51,134 bases of DNA, taken from S144-45 sp015494035. Lineage in GTDB: Bacteria; Pseudomonadota; Gammaproteobacteria; Xanthomonadales; Marinicellaceae. The notes beneath the pieces are model-generated. The model made no database searches, was not told where the DNA came from, and saw nothing but the letters and a program-made list of their open reading frames with translations. A program made the position numbers and the translations under genes. The DNA lies in the NCBI GenBank assembly GCA_027057345.1, contig JALUIX010000124.1:1-51134 (forward strand). Direction: 5' to 3'. Shown piece after piece: positions 1 to 7,596 of the stretch; positions within the stretch are counted from its first letter, which is position 1; every line of letters begins with the position of its first letter.

Positions 1-1
1 C

Positions 2-991
2 GGTGACAAGTCGCTGGTGTCCCTGATTGCGCATGAGCTGGCGCATTCCTGGTCAGGCAACCTGGTGACCAACGCCACCTGGCGCGATCTGTGGCTGAAT
101 GAAGGCTTTACCACTTACTTTGAATCACGCATCACTGAACAGGTCTATGGCAAAGACATTGCCGCCATGGAGCGAGTCTTGCAATGGCAATCACTGGAGA
201 AGGAACTAGAGGAACTGCCACCGGAAGCGCAAGTGCTGGCGCTGGACTTGCGCGGCCACGACCCGGACGATGCCTTTACCGATGTGCCATACGTCAAGGG
301 GCGATTTTTTCTTGATCGCCTGGAACAGGCCTATGGGCGTTCGGCGTTTGATGTGTTTTTGCGCAAATGGTTTGATCAGCACGCTTTTGAAAGCGTGACC
401 TCTGAGGATTTTGTGGAATTTGTGCGACAGAATCTGCTCGGCACGCAACCGCCGCACCGCACCGGCATCAGCATGAACGAAGTGCGCCGCTGGGTGTATC
501 AGCCTGGCATGCCACGCACTTTTGTCAAACCCATTTCGAAAAAATTGCACGAGGTGGATCAGTGGCGTGACTCGTTCACCAAGTATAATTTGCCAGCAGA
601 CAAACTGCCCGGCAAAACCTGGAGCACACAGGAATGGCTGTATTTTCTCAATAACCTGCCCGATGCCATTGGCCAGGAGCAGCTGGCCAGGCTGGACAAG
701 GTCTGGCGCCTGACCCAGAGCCACAATAGTGAAATCGCCCACAGCTGGTTGCTGCTGGCGATCAAGAACCATTACCCGGCGGTGGCCGAACGCTTGCAGG
801 ACTACCTGCAACACATTGGCAGACGCAAGCTGGTGGTGCCCTTGTACGAGGCCATGCTCAAGGATCCGCAATGGCGCCAGCAAGCCCTGGATATTTACCA
901 GAAAGCCCGCCCTGGCTATCACCACCTGACCCGCATGACGGTGGAAAACCTGATCAAAAAGACGGCCCAAGCCACTGATACGGGCAAATAA
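2..991 (+). CDS. M1-family zinc aminopeptidase, 3' part (leukotriene A4 hydrolase-like)
   Basis: This is the C-terminal 329 residues of a gene that begins before the window; the reading frame is open from base 2. It carries the gluzincin signature HELAHSW near the left edge, followed 18 residues later by NEGFT, giving two His ligands, the catalytic Glu and the Glu ligand of the zinc site. The remainder is helical, with an all-alpha C-terminal region resembling the leukotriene A4 hydrolase C-terminal domain, a form common in gammaproteobacterial cytosolic aminopeptidases that remove N-terminal residues from peptides. The family call is firm. The exact subfamily is inferred, because the N-terminal substrate-recognition domain lies outside the window. 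Confidence 0.9.
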   Translation, partial: GDKSLVSLIAHELAHSWSGNLVTNATWRDLWLNEGFTTYFESRITEQVYGKDIAAMERVLQWQSLEKELEELPPEAQVLALDLRGHDPDDAFTDVPYVKGRFFLDRLEQAYGRSAFDVFLRKWFDQHAFESVTSEDFVEFVRQNLLGTQPPHRTGISMNEVRRWVYQPGMPRTFVKPISKKLHEVDQWRDSFTKYNLPADKLPGKTWSTQEWLYFLNNLPDAIGQEQLARLDKVWRLTQSHNSEIAHSWLLLAIKNHYPAVAERLQDYLQHIGRRKLVVPLYEAMLKDPQWRQQALDIYQKARPGYHHLTRMTVENLIKKTAQATDTGK

Positions 992-1004
992 AGCCGAAAA
1001 CGGC

Positions 1005-1033
1005 TGGGCAAGACCGCCATTTTGGGCTAAAAT
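1005..1033 (+). promoter_or_regulatory. Putative sigma70 promoter of the rpsP operon
   Basis: TGGGCA at 1005-1010 and TAAAAT at 1028-1033 are separated by 17 bp, between the aminopeptidase stop and rpsP. The -10 matches the consensus at five of six positions and the -35 at four. A start near 1040 would place the hairpin at 1047-1082 at the very 5' end of the message. Assigned by eye only. Confidence 0.35.
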
Positions 1034-1046
1034 GGCCGGCTTTGAG

Positions 1047-1088
1047 CGGAGTCCTGTTTGCCGTTGGCAAATGCTGGCTCCGTTTTTT
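1047..1088 (+). terminator. Hairpin plus T-run in the rpsP leader (attenuator-like)
   Basis: CGGAG (1047-1051) pairs with CTCCG (1078-1082), and an inner TTGCC pairs with GGCAA around a GTT loop; six T residues follow at 1083-1088. This is the form of an intrinsic terminator. It lies downstream of the likely rpsP promoter and 41 bp before the rpsP start, so it could either end aminopeptidase transcripts or act as an attenuator in the leader of the ribosomal-protein operon. Confidence 0.45.
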
Positions 1089-1129
1089 ATCTTAACGAAA
1101 GATTGGCAGAGATTTTAGAGGCAATACAC

Positions 1130-1390
1130 ATGGTAACAATTCGTTTGTCACGCCACGGTGCGAAGAAAACCCCTTTCTATCACATCGTTGTGGCCGATTC
1201 CCGCAGCAAGCGTGATGGTCGCAGCCTGGAAAAACTGGGTTTTTACAATCCGATGGCTCGCGGCAAGGAAGAGCCATTGCGCGTCAACCTGGAGCGGGTT
1301 GATCACTGGCTGGGCCTGGGCGCGCAAATGTCTGACCGCGTCAAGGACCTGGTCAAGCGGGCCCGCAAGGAAACCGCCAAAGCGGCTTGA
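1130..1390 (+). CDS. rpsP: 30S ribosomal protein S16
   Basis: An 86-residue protein starting MVTIRLSRHGAKKTPFYHIV, the typical S16 N-terminus, with the conserved GFYNP motif. S16 binds 16S rRNA early in 30S assembly. An in-frame upstream extension to 1058 would add residues unlike any S16 and would run through the leader hairpin, so the ATG at 1130 is the start. It is the first gene of the conserved rpsP-rimM-trmD-rplS operon; rimM follows after 53 bp. Confidence 0.98.
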   Translation: MVTIRLSRHGAKKTPFYHIVVADSRSKRDGRSLEKLGFYNPMARGKEEPLRVNLERVDHWLGLGAQMSDRVKDLVKRARKETAKAA

Positions 1391-1443
1391 TGACGGCGCG
1401 TTGGTGGCCAGCTGGCCATTGACAAGTTCAACAGGTCAATCAG

Positions 1444-1935
1444 ATGCAGGACAAGCCGGTTTTAATAGGCAAGATTTCCGGTTGTCATGGCGTTCGTGGC
1501 TGGGTCAAGGTGTATTCCTACACCCGTCCGCGAGAAAACATCACGCAGTACCGGCGCTGGCTGATTGACGGCGTACCCTATAAGGTTACCGCCGCCAAAC
1601 ACGGCAAAAGCGTGATTGCAAAAATTGAAGGCATCGATGACCGCGATGCGGCGGTCAAGCTGGTGGATAAGGACATCTACTTGCCACGGGAAAGCCTGCC
1701 GGCGCCCGAAGAGGGTCAGTACTACTGGAGCGACCTCATTGGCATGGCGGTGGAAAATACCGAAGGCGAAGCCTTTGGCACTGTCTCAAAGCTACTGGAA
1801 ACCGGCGCACACGATGTGCTGGTGATCAAGGGAGAGGATCGCGAACGGCTGATTCCGTTTGTGATGGACACCTACATCAAGGACGTGGACCTCGATGCCG
1901 GACGGATCCAGGTAAACTGGCACAGGGACGACTGA
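1444..1935 (+). CDS. rimM: Ribosome maturation factor RimM
   Basis: A 163-residue protein of usual family length. The N-terminal RimM domain opens with IGKISGCHGVRGWVKVYSYT, and a C-terminal PRC-barrel follows, including YYWSDLIG and the IPFV segment. RimM binds S19 in the 30S head and helps process 16S rRNA. The stop codon TGA overlaps the trmD ATG by one base (1935), indicating translational coupling in the rpsP operon. Confidence 0.97.
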   Translation: MQDKPVLIGKISGCHGVRGWVKVYSYTRPRENITQYRRWLIDGVPYKVTAAKHGKSVIAKIEGIDDRDAAVKLVDKDIYLPRESLPAPEEGQYYWSDLIGMAVENTEGEAFGTVSKLLETGAHDVLVIKGEDRERLIPFVMDTYIKDVDLDAGRIQVNWHRDD

Positions 1936-2639
1936 TGAAAATCACCGTCATTACCCTGTTCCCTGAAATGATTCACCAGGCATTGTCCTGGGGCGTTGTG
2001 GGCAAGGCCATCGAAAAAGGCTTGATCGAATTGCATACGGTCAACCCGAGAGACTTTGCCAACAACCGACACAACACGGTGGACGACCGCCCGTTTGGCG
2101 GCGGCGCCGGCATGGTCATGATGTATGACCCGCTGGAAAGGGCCTTGCAAAGCCTGAATAGCAGTGCGCCGGTGACTTTTATGAGTCCCCAAGGCAAACG
2201 GCTTGACCAGAAACTGGTCAACCAGATGGCCACCCGAAAGGAACTGGTTTTGCTGTGCGGGCGCTATGAAGGTGTCGACCAGCGGTTCCTGGACAAATAC
2301 GTCGATGAAGAAGTCTCTCTGGGGGACTTTGTTATCAGTGGTGGCGAACTGGCCGCAGCAGTCCTAACCGATGCGGTGGCCAGGCAAATTCCCGGCGTAT
2401 TGGGAGACGCCGAGTCTGCGCTGAGTGATTCTTTCATGCAGCAACGACTGGGCTATCCCCAGTACACCCGTTCAGAGAAACTGGGGCGGAAAGATGTGCC
2501 AGCTGTTTTACTGAGCGGTGACCACGCGGCTATCCGGGCCTGGCGAGAAGCCCAGGCCGAGCAGATCACACGCGCCAGGCGCCCCGATCTGCTTGAAGCC
2601 GGAGCCGCACCAGATGGCGAAACCTCTGGGCACGATTGA
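1935..2639 (+). CDS. trmD: tRNA (guanine-37-N1)-methyltransferase TrmD
   Basis: A 234-residue SPOUT methyltransferase that puts the N1-methyl group on G37 of tRNAs reading CNN codons and so prevents +1 frameshifting. Visible signatures are MKITVITLFPEM at the N-terminus, FGGGAGMVM, and the trefoil-knot segments LLCGRYEGVDQRF and SLGDFVISGGE that hold S-adenosylmethionine. The C-terminal domain contains YPQYTRSE, normally used in tRNA recognition. It is coupled to rimM by a one-base overlap and followed by rplS 46 bp downstream. Confidence 0.98.
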   Translation: MKITVITLFPEMIHQALSWGVVGKAIEKGLIELHTVNPRDFANNRHNTVDDRPFGGGAGMVMMYDPLERALQSLNSSAPVTFMSPQGKRLDQKLVNQMATRKELVLLCGRYEGVDQRFLDKYVDEEVSLGDFVISGGELAAAVLTDAVARQIPGVLGDAESALSDSFMQQRLGYPQYTRSEKLGRKDVPAVLLSGDHAAIRAWREAQAEQITRARRPDLLEAGAAPDGETSGHD

Positions 2640-2685
2640 CCCATGTTTTGGCTGTTTTATTAACTTTTATCAGCAGGAAAAAGCG

Positions 2686-3072
2686 ATGAGTGACATTATC
2701 AAGCAACTCGAAGCAGAACAGATGAAAAAGGAATTGCCCGAGTTCAATCCGGGCGACACCGTGGTGGTTGGCGTCAAGGTCAAGGAAGGCAAGCGCGAAC
2801 GTGTACAGCGTTTTGAAGGCGTGGTGATAGCCAAGAAAAACCGCGGCGTTAATTCCGCTTTTACCGTCCGCAAAATCTCCCACGGTGTGGGCGTGGAACG
2901 TGTTTTTCAGACTCACAGCCCGATCATTGACAGCATCGAAGTGAAACGTCGTGGCGACGTGCGTCGTGCCAAGCTGTACTACCTCCGTGGTCGTGAAGGC
3001 AAGGCGGCCCGTATCAAGGAAAAGCTGGTCAAGAAAGGCACCAAGCCTGCCAAAGCCAAGGCGTCCAACTAA
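2686..3072 (+). CDS. rplS: 50S ribosomal protein L19
   Basis: A 128-residue protein with the L19 core FNPGDTVVVGVKVKEGKRER and the family hallmarks RFEGVVIAKKNRG and LYYLRGREGKAARI. L19 lies at the 30S-50S interface. The ATG at 2686 has an AGGAAA ribosome-binding site; the longer open frame from 2518 would overlap trmD and is not used. The lysine/alanine-rich tail after the core makes it somewhat longer than the E. coli protein. It closes the classical operon, but rpmB follows after only 27 bp. Confidence 0.97.
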   Translation: MSDIIKQLEAEQMKKELPEFNPGDTVVVGVKVKEGKRERVQRFEGVVIAKKNRGVNSAFTVRKISHGVGVERVFQTHSPIIDSIEVKRRGDVRRAKLYYLRGREGKAARIKEKLVKKGTKPAKAKASN

Positions 3073-3099
3073 CACCATCGCATTTGAGAGGAAAATATC

Positions 3100-3336
3100 A
3101 TGGCCAGAGTATGTCAGGTAACAGGTAAAAGACCCGTCACGGGTAACAATGTGTCTCACGCACAAAACAAGACCAAGCGTCGTTTTCTGCCGAACCTTCA
3201 GTACCACCGTTTTTGGGTTCCCAGTGAAAACCGCTGGGTGAGACTGCGCGTTTCTGCCAAAGGCATGCGCATTATTGACAAGAAAGGCATCGAAACGGTG
3301 TTGGAAGAAATGAGAAAACGTGGAGAGAAGGTGTAA
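3100..3336 (+). CDS. rpmB: 50S ribosomal protein L28
   Basis: A 78-residue protein starting MARVCQVTGKRPVTGNNVSH, full family length, with the RRFLPNLQ and WVRLRVSAKGMR segments of bacterial L28. A GAGAGGA ribosome-binding site precedes the ATG. It is followed at once by rpmG. In many gammaproteobacteria rpmB-rpmG lie behind radC; here they are joined to the rplS end of the rpsP operon and radC lies 29 kb away (32037), a change of gene order. Confidence 0.97.
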   Translation: MARVCQVTGKRPVTGNNVSHAQNKTKRRFLPNLQYHRFWVPSENRWVRLRVSAKGMRIIDKKGIETVLEEMRKRGEKV

Positions 3337-3338
3337 TC

Positions 3339-3494
3339 ATGCGCGATAAAATCAAATTGGTTTCCTCTGCCGGTACCGGTTATTACTACACCACCGACAA
3401 GAACAAGAAAAATACCCCGGACAAGCTGCAGTTCAAAAAGTATGATCCGGTGGTTCGCAAACACGTGATGTTCAAGGAAGCGAAGATCAAGTAA
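3339..3494 (+). CDS. rpmG: 50S ribosomal protein L33
   Basis: A short gene of 51 residues, two bases after the rpmB stop. It reads MRDKIKLVSSAGTGYYYTTD and ends HVMFKEAKIK, matching the E. coli-type L33, with GTGxxYTT and KFDPVVR-like segments. It has no cysteines, so it is the zinc-independent form. An intrinsic terminator begins 15 bp after the stop, so rpmG is the last gene of the six-gene ribosomal cluster. Confidence 0.97.
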   Translation: MRDKIKLVSSAGTGYYYTTDKNKKNTPDKLQFKKYDPVVRKHVMFKEAKIK

Positions 3495-3508
3495 AACGTT
3501 TTACCAAA

Positions 3509-3546
3509 AAACACAATAAGCCCATTGCCGTGGGCTTTTTGTGTTT
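3509..3546 (+). terminator. Intrinsic terminator after rpmG
   Basis: AAGCCCA pairs with TGGGCTT around a TTGCCG loop, extended by outer AAACAC/GTGTTT pairing. The T-run after the inner stem, TTTTT, completes a Rho-independent terminator for the ribosomal-protein operon. Confidence 0.85.
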
Positions 3547-3555
3547 ATGGTCAAC

Positions 3556-3584
3556 TTGTTTTCGGGCGGTTCCGGGCGTATAGT
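3556..3584 (+). promoter_or_regulatory. Putative promoter in the rpmG-tldD gap
   Basis: TTGTTT at 3556-3561 and TATAGT at 3579-3584 are spaced by exactly 17 bp. The start would be near 3591, 415 bp before tldD, with an intrinsic-terminator-like hairpin at 3857-3892 between them. The promoter could serve tldD or a separate short RNA. Weak -35; assigned by eye. Confidence 0.35.
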
Positions 3585-3685
3585 CGGAGGCACTCAGCTG
3601 GCACCACATGCATTTATGGCAGATATCAGGTGCCGCGCTGTTAATTCCGGGAAACCTGTTTACCCCGGAAGTGGGCCTTGCCTAG

Positions 3686-3845
3686 GGAAGCTCTGATTGA
3701 ATCTGGACGAAGCAGGTTATGCCGGAAATGTTCGAGAACAAGGCGGAGTTCGCAGCCAATAGCTGGGGCTATTGGCAAGGACTTCAACGCAGTCATCGGA
3801 CATTTCACGTGTGAGAAGCGAGTTCACGATTCGATCAGAGCTTCC
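3686..3845 (+). mobile_element. 160-bp palindromic element, subfamily A (copy 1)
   Basis: Terminal repeats GGAAGCTCTGATTGAATC and the inverse of GATTCGATCAGAGCTTCC bound a 160-bp non-coding element with a central CCAATAGC/GCTATTGG hairpin. It is flanked by a perfect 4-bp direct repeat CTAG (3682-3685 and 3846-3849), which fits the YTAR target rule of IS5-type transposases. It sits between the putative promoter at 3556 and the hairpin at 3857. Translated frames in it (EALIESGRSRLCRK...) recur in every A copy and are not real proteins. Confidence 0.85.
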
Positions 3846-3856
3846 CTAGCAGGTCG

Positions 3857-3892
3857 AACCCGAATGGCAGGGAGCCATCCGGGTTATTTTTT
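3857..3892 (+). terminator. Intrinsic-terminator-like hairpin upstream of tldD
   Basis: AACCCG-ATGGC (3857-3868) pairs with GCCAT-CGGGTT (3874-3885) around AGGGA, followed by ATTTTTT. It is a good Rho-independent terminator shape with no protein gene directly upstream, which suggests it ends either a short RNA or a vanished gene. Confidence 0.6.
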
Positions 3893-4005
3893 GTGCCTTC
3901 GTTTTTCTATTGGCCCAGTCTGGCAGCCTCAGGACGGGATCGGCTGGCGTGTTAAGCCAGACCGTCCACCGCACGTCCCAACACACGAATCAACACATCA
4001 AAACC

Positions 4006-5485
4006 ATGCATAACACACACGAAAACAACCTCAATCTGGCTCGGCAGCGTCTGCTGGAACCGGGCAACGTCAGCCTGTCCGACCTGGAATCGGCCCTGGC
4101 CCATGCGCTGTCCACCGGAGGGGATTTTGCTGATCTGTATTTTCAGCAATCCCGGCTGGAGGCCTGGACGCTGGAAGACCAGAAAGTCAAAAGTGGCAGC
4201 CACAGCATTGATCAAGGTGTGGGCGTGCGGGTCAACAGTGGTGAAAAAACCGGGTTCGCCTATGCCGAAAGCATCACTCCCGAAGGGATTCGCGAGGCGG
4301 CCACGCACGCGCGTTCCATCGCCAAGTCGGCGCCGGGTGACTCAGCGCCCGCCCCGGTCAAAGTCGCCTCCCGCGAGGTGCCACCCATGTACACGGCCGA
4401 CGATGTATTGAGCCGGGTGGAAAACCGGCAGATTATCGATACCTTGCGCGGTATGGATGCCCGCGCCCGCGCCAGTGACCCCAAGGTGCACAAGGTNNNN
4501 NNNNNNGGTCTGTTCGCTGGTGACGGCGCAGGAAACGATCTTGGTGGCCGCCAGCGATGGCACCCTGGCTGCCGATGTGCGGCCGATGGTCAAAATCAGC
4601 ATTCAGGTCATGGCCAACGACAATGAAGGCCGCATGGAAACGGGTTTTGCCGGTGGCGGTGGGCGACGCACCCTGGGAGAAATCCTGGACACGCCCTCTC
4701 TGGTGGACTCGTTTGTGGATCAGGCGGTCAAGACGGCCCTGATCAACCTCAAGGCCAGGCCGGCACCGGCCGGCACCATGCCGGTGGTGGTGGGCGCTGG
4801 CTGGCCCGGCGTGCTGCTGCATGAAGCCATCGGCCACGGACTGGAAGGCGATTTCAACCGCAAGGGTTCATCGGCCTTTTCCGGCCGCATCGGTCAGCGC
4901 GTGGCCAGTGATGCCTGTACCATCATCGATAGCGGCATCCTGCCGGGTCGGCGCGGCTCCCTGACTGTCGATGACGAAGGCACGCCAGCGGCTGAAAACG
5001 TGTTAATTGAAAAGGGGATATTGCGTGGCTATATGCAGGACAAGCTCAATGCCCGGCTGATGGGCATGCAGCCCACAGGTAACGGGCGCCGCGAATCCTT
5101 TGCCCACCTGCCCATGCCCCGCATGACCAACACTTACATGTTGGCCGGTGAGCATGACCCGGAAGAAATCATTGCCTCGGTGGACAAGGGCCTTTACGCG
5201 GTGAATTTTGCCGGTGGCCAGGTGGACATCACCAATGGCAAATTTGTGTTTTCAGCCAACGAAGCCTACCTGATTGAAAACGGCAAAATCACCACGCCGG
5301 TCAAGGGCGCCACCTTGATTGGCGATGGCCCCACGGTGTTGACCCGCGTCAGCATGGTGGGCAATGACCTGGCGTTCGATCAGGGGCTGGGTGTGTGTGG
5401 CAAGGACGGTCAGAGCGTTCCGGTGGGCATCGGGCAGCCGACCTTGCGCGTGGACGAACTCACCGTCGGCGGAACCCAGTTGTAA
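4006..5485 (+). CDS. tldD: Metalloprotease TldD (interrupted by a sequence gap)
   Basis: TldD forms a heterodimeric protease with PmbA/TldE (6123-7490) and acts on unfolded peptides such as microcin B17 precursor and CcdA. The zinc motif HEAIGHGLEGDF (HExxxH) is present, as are the LVAASDGTLAADVRP and GLYAVNFAGGQVD segments. The start at 4006 (MHNTHENNLNLARQ) is chosen over an upstream frame that reads unlike TldD. Ten N at 4497-4506 shift the frame. If the two flanks overlap by their shared GGT, the gene reads through as 488 codons, close to the 481 residues of E. coli TldD. I infer an assembly gap, not a broken gene. Confidence 0.93.
4497..4506. other. Ten-N assembly gap inside tldD
   Basis: A run of ten N marks a scaffold join of unknown size. 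The left contig ends AAGGT and the right begins GGTCTG. Merging on GGT gives codons for K-V-C-S-L and restores the frame, so the true gap may be zero or slightly negative. Confidence 0.95.
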
Positions 5486-5502
5486 AGGCTGGCGGTGTTT
5501 TG

Positions 5503-5593
5503 GGAGCCTCTGATTAGATCGTGACACGGCATCTTGCGGCGTAAAATCGTCCATTTCTGCGTTGCGAACCTTCACAATTCAATCAGAGGCTCC
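5503..5593 (-). mobile_element. Palindromic element, subfamily B, internally deleted (copy 2, 91 bp)
   Basis: The ends GGAGCCTCTGATTAGATC and TTCAATCAGAGGCTCC are variant terminal repeats. Only one arm of the subfamily B interior remains (CACGGCATCTTGCGGCG through AACCTTCACAAT), after which the far end follows directly, so about 70 bp including the central hairpin is missing. Both ends are altered together (GGAGCC/GGCTCC), which keeps them complementary. The right flank TTAG (5594-5597) contains the darP stop codon; the left flank is TTTG. Confidence 0.75.
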
Positions 5594-6124
5594 TTAGCCC
5601 ACAGGTGGTGGTAAAGGAGTCAGTTGATCCAGGTCACGCAGGGCCTCGAACAGTTTTCGCCGCTGCCGCTTGTCAACGGGCTGTTTTTTCTGGCACTGGC
5701 GAAGAATCTGCCTCAGGTTTTGCAGGGCATCGGGCTGCCCACAGGCATAAAGGGCTTCCAGCCTGGAGGGGTCTTCCAGAAGGGCATCGACCCAGCGTTG
5801 CAGCAAATCGCCCCGAGCCGCGCGAGCCTTTTCCTCGGCCTCCTGCTGGGCAATGGTGGCCAGAATATGCTCGGGTTCGTTGTTAAGCAGTAATTTGGCC
5901 AGAAACTGCACTTCGCGTTTTTTGGCAATGTGACTCTTGATGCGCCGCGTTTTGGCGATGGTATCAAGAATTTTCTGGCTTAGCGGCAGACTGGCCAGCC
6001 ACTCGGGCTTGCCGTCCAGCAATTGCAGGGCCAGATCCTGCATGCTGCGGGCATAATTTTTTTGTTGGGTTTTGCTGGCAAAAGCCGGCGTATCCGGTGA
6101 ATCTTGATGATGGGAATCAGACAT
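5594..6124 (-). CDS. darP: Ribosome-associated protein DarP (YjgA, DUF615)
   Basis: A 176-residue protein of the DUF615 family, which associates with 50S assembly intermediates. It shows the expected long helical architecture: QDLALQLLDGKPEWLASLPL, then IKSHIAKKREVQFLAKLLLN, then a charged helix and FEALRDLDQL at the end. The ATG at 6122-6124 overlaps the pmbA ATG on the opposite strand within CATG. Its TAA stop (5594-5596) forms part of the right target repeat of element copy 2, so the element was inserted directly against the stop codon. The N-terminal 20 residues are polar and not conserved. Confidence 0.85.
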   Translation of the reverse strand: MSDSHHQDSPDTPAFASKTQQKNYARSMQDLALQLLDGKPEWLASLPLSQKILDTIAKTRRIKSHIAKKREVQFLAKLLLNNEPEHILATIAQQEAEEKARAARGDLLQRWVDALLEDPSRLEALYACGQPDALQNLRQILRQCQKKQPVDKRQRRKLFEALRDLDQLTPLPPPVG

Positions 6125-7490
6125 GAACAAGGCGCTTAGTGAGAATCAGGAAATGCAGAAGAAAATTGAACAAGCCAGGGGCATTGTTGCAGATGTATTG
6201 GAAACAGTAAAGTGCTCCGGGGCTTTTCAGGCCGAGGTGGCTTATGCCCAAGGCAGTGGCCTGTCGGTCAGCACCCGTCGTGGACAGGTTGATACCGTGG
6301 AACACAATGACGATCGATCCCTGTCGGTCACCGTTTATTTGAAAAACAATTCCGGCGACGGACTCAGCAAGGGGTCGGCCAGTAGCGCCATTCTCGACCC
6401 CGATGCCATTGCCCTGACCATCGATAAAGCCATGGCCATCGCCGCGCTCACCGAGCCTGATCCCTACATGGGCCTGGCTGATAAATCGCTGCTGGCCAGT
6501 GAATTCCGTGAACTGGGCACCTGGCAGCCACAGGCGGCCACGGCACAGGGCCTGATCGAGCGGGCGCTGGAAGCCGAGGCCGCGGCCAGTGCAGCAGGCG
6601 CCACGGTGGACCAAAGTGCCGTACAGCTTGGCGAATCCTTCTCTGTTTATGGCAACAGCCACGGTTTTCTGGCTCACCACACTGGCAGCAATGCCTCGGC
6701 CTCGGTGGTGGCCCTGGCCGAGCAGGACGGCGCCATGGAAAGGGATTATTGGTGGGACGCCACGCGGCAGGTCAACACGTTGCTATCCGCACAGGAAATT
6801 GGCCAGAAAGCGGCCCGCCGTACCCGGCGGCGGCTGGGTGCCCGCAAGGTGGCCTCCGGCGCTTACCCGGTGCTTTTTGAAGCGCCGGTGGCGAAAACGC
6901 TGGTGGGGCATCTGTTGCAGGCTATCAGTGGATCAGCCCTGTATCAGGACGCCAGTTTTCTCAAGGGTGCGCTGGGCGAGCCGATTTTCCCCCAGTGGTT
7001 GACCATTCAGGAAGACCCGTTTTTACCCGGCGGTTTTGCCAGCCGTAACTATGACGCCGACGGCGTTCAAACCCGTGCCCGCTCCCTGATTGAACGCGGG
7101 GTATTAGCCGGTTATCTGTTATCCAGCTATGCAGCGCGTCGGCTGGGGCTGGAGACCACCGGCAACGCCGGTGGCTCGCATAATGTGCTGGTGCAGCCCA
7201 ATGCCGGTGATTTGTCAGAGCTGCTGCAACAAATGGGCACCGGCTTGCTGGTTACCGAAGTCATGGGTCAGGGAATCAACCTGGTAACGGGTGATTATTC
7301 CCGCGGCGCCAGCGGTTTCTGGGTCGAAAATGGCCAGATTCAGTATCCGGTGAACGAAATCACCGTGGCCGGCAACCTCAAAGACCTGTATGCCAGCCTG
7401 CAAGCGGTGGGCAGCGATGTGGACAAACGCAGCAAAATCCAGACCGGTTCCTGGCTGTTTGATCGCATGGCAGTGGCTGGAGAAGGCTGA
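6123..7490 (+). CDS. pmbA: Metalloprotease PmbA/TldE
   Basis: A 455-residue TldE-type partner of TldD, close to the E. coli length of 450. N-terminal landmarks include AEVAYAQGSGLSVSTRRGQV and VEHNDDRSLSVTVYL; C-terminal landmarks include RNYDADGVQTRARSLIERG and GNAGGSHNVLVQPN, and VMGQGINLVTGDYSRGASGF. As usual for TldE it lacks the HExxxH motif that TldD carries. An alternative start is the ATG at 6153 (MQKKIEQARG), which has AGGA 4 bp before it and would remove the overlap with darP. Co-location with tldD, separated only by darP, fits their joint function. Confidence 0.95.
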   Translation: MNKALSENQEMQKKIEQARGIVADVLETVKCSGAFQAEVAYAQGSGLSVSTRRGQVDTVEHNDDRSLSVTVYLKNNSGDGLSKGSASSAILDPDAIALTIDKAMAIAALTEPDPYMGLADKSLLASEFRELGTWQPQAATAQGLIERALEAEAAASAAGATVDQSAVQLGESFSVYGNSHGFLAHHTGSNASASVVALAEQDGAMERDYWWDATRQVNTLLSAQEIGQKAARRTRRRLGARKVASGAYPVLFEAPVAKTLVGHLLQAISGSALYQDASFLKGALGEPIFPQWLTIQEDPFLPGGFASRNYDADGVQTRARSLIERGVLAGYLLSSYAARRLGLETTGNAGGSHNVLVQPNAGDLSELLQQMGTGLLVTEVMGQGINLVTGDYSRGASGFWVENGQIQYPVNEITVAGNLKDLYASLQAVGSDVDKRSKIQTGSWLFDRMAVAGEG

Positions 7491-7596
7491 GCCGGGCCCA
7501 AAGCGGTTTCCGCTCCACTTTAGCCGCTCATTTCGCGTTTTTCTGCCGAGCGGCAAAAGCCGCCAGCTGTTCGTCGCTGGCCGGTGGCTGGTATAT

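Noticed and set aside
3678..4013. Open frame reading MPREALIESGRSRLCRKCSR across element copy 1
   Set aside because: The same translated string recurs in every subfamily A element (also near 19780 and 35100); it is the repeat read in one frame, without ribosome-binding sites or homologous function.
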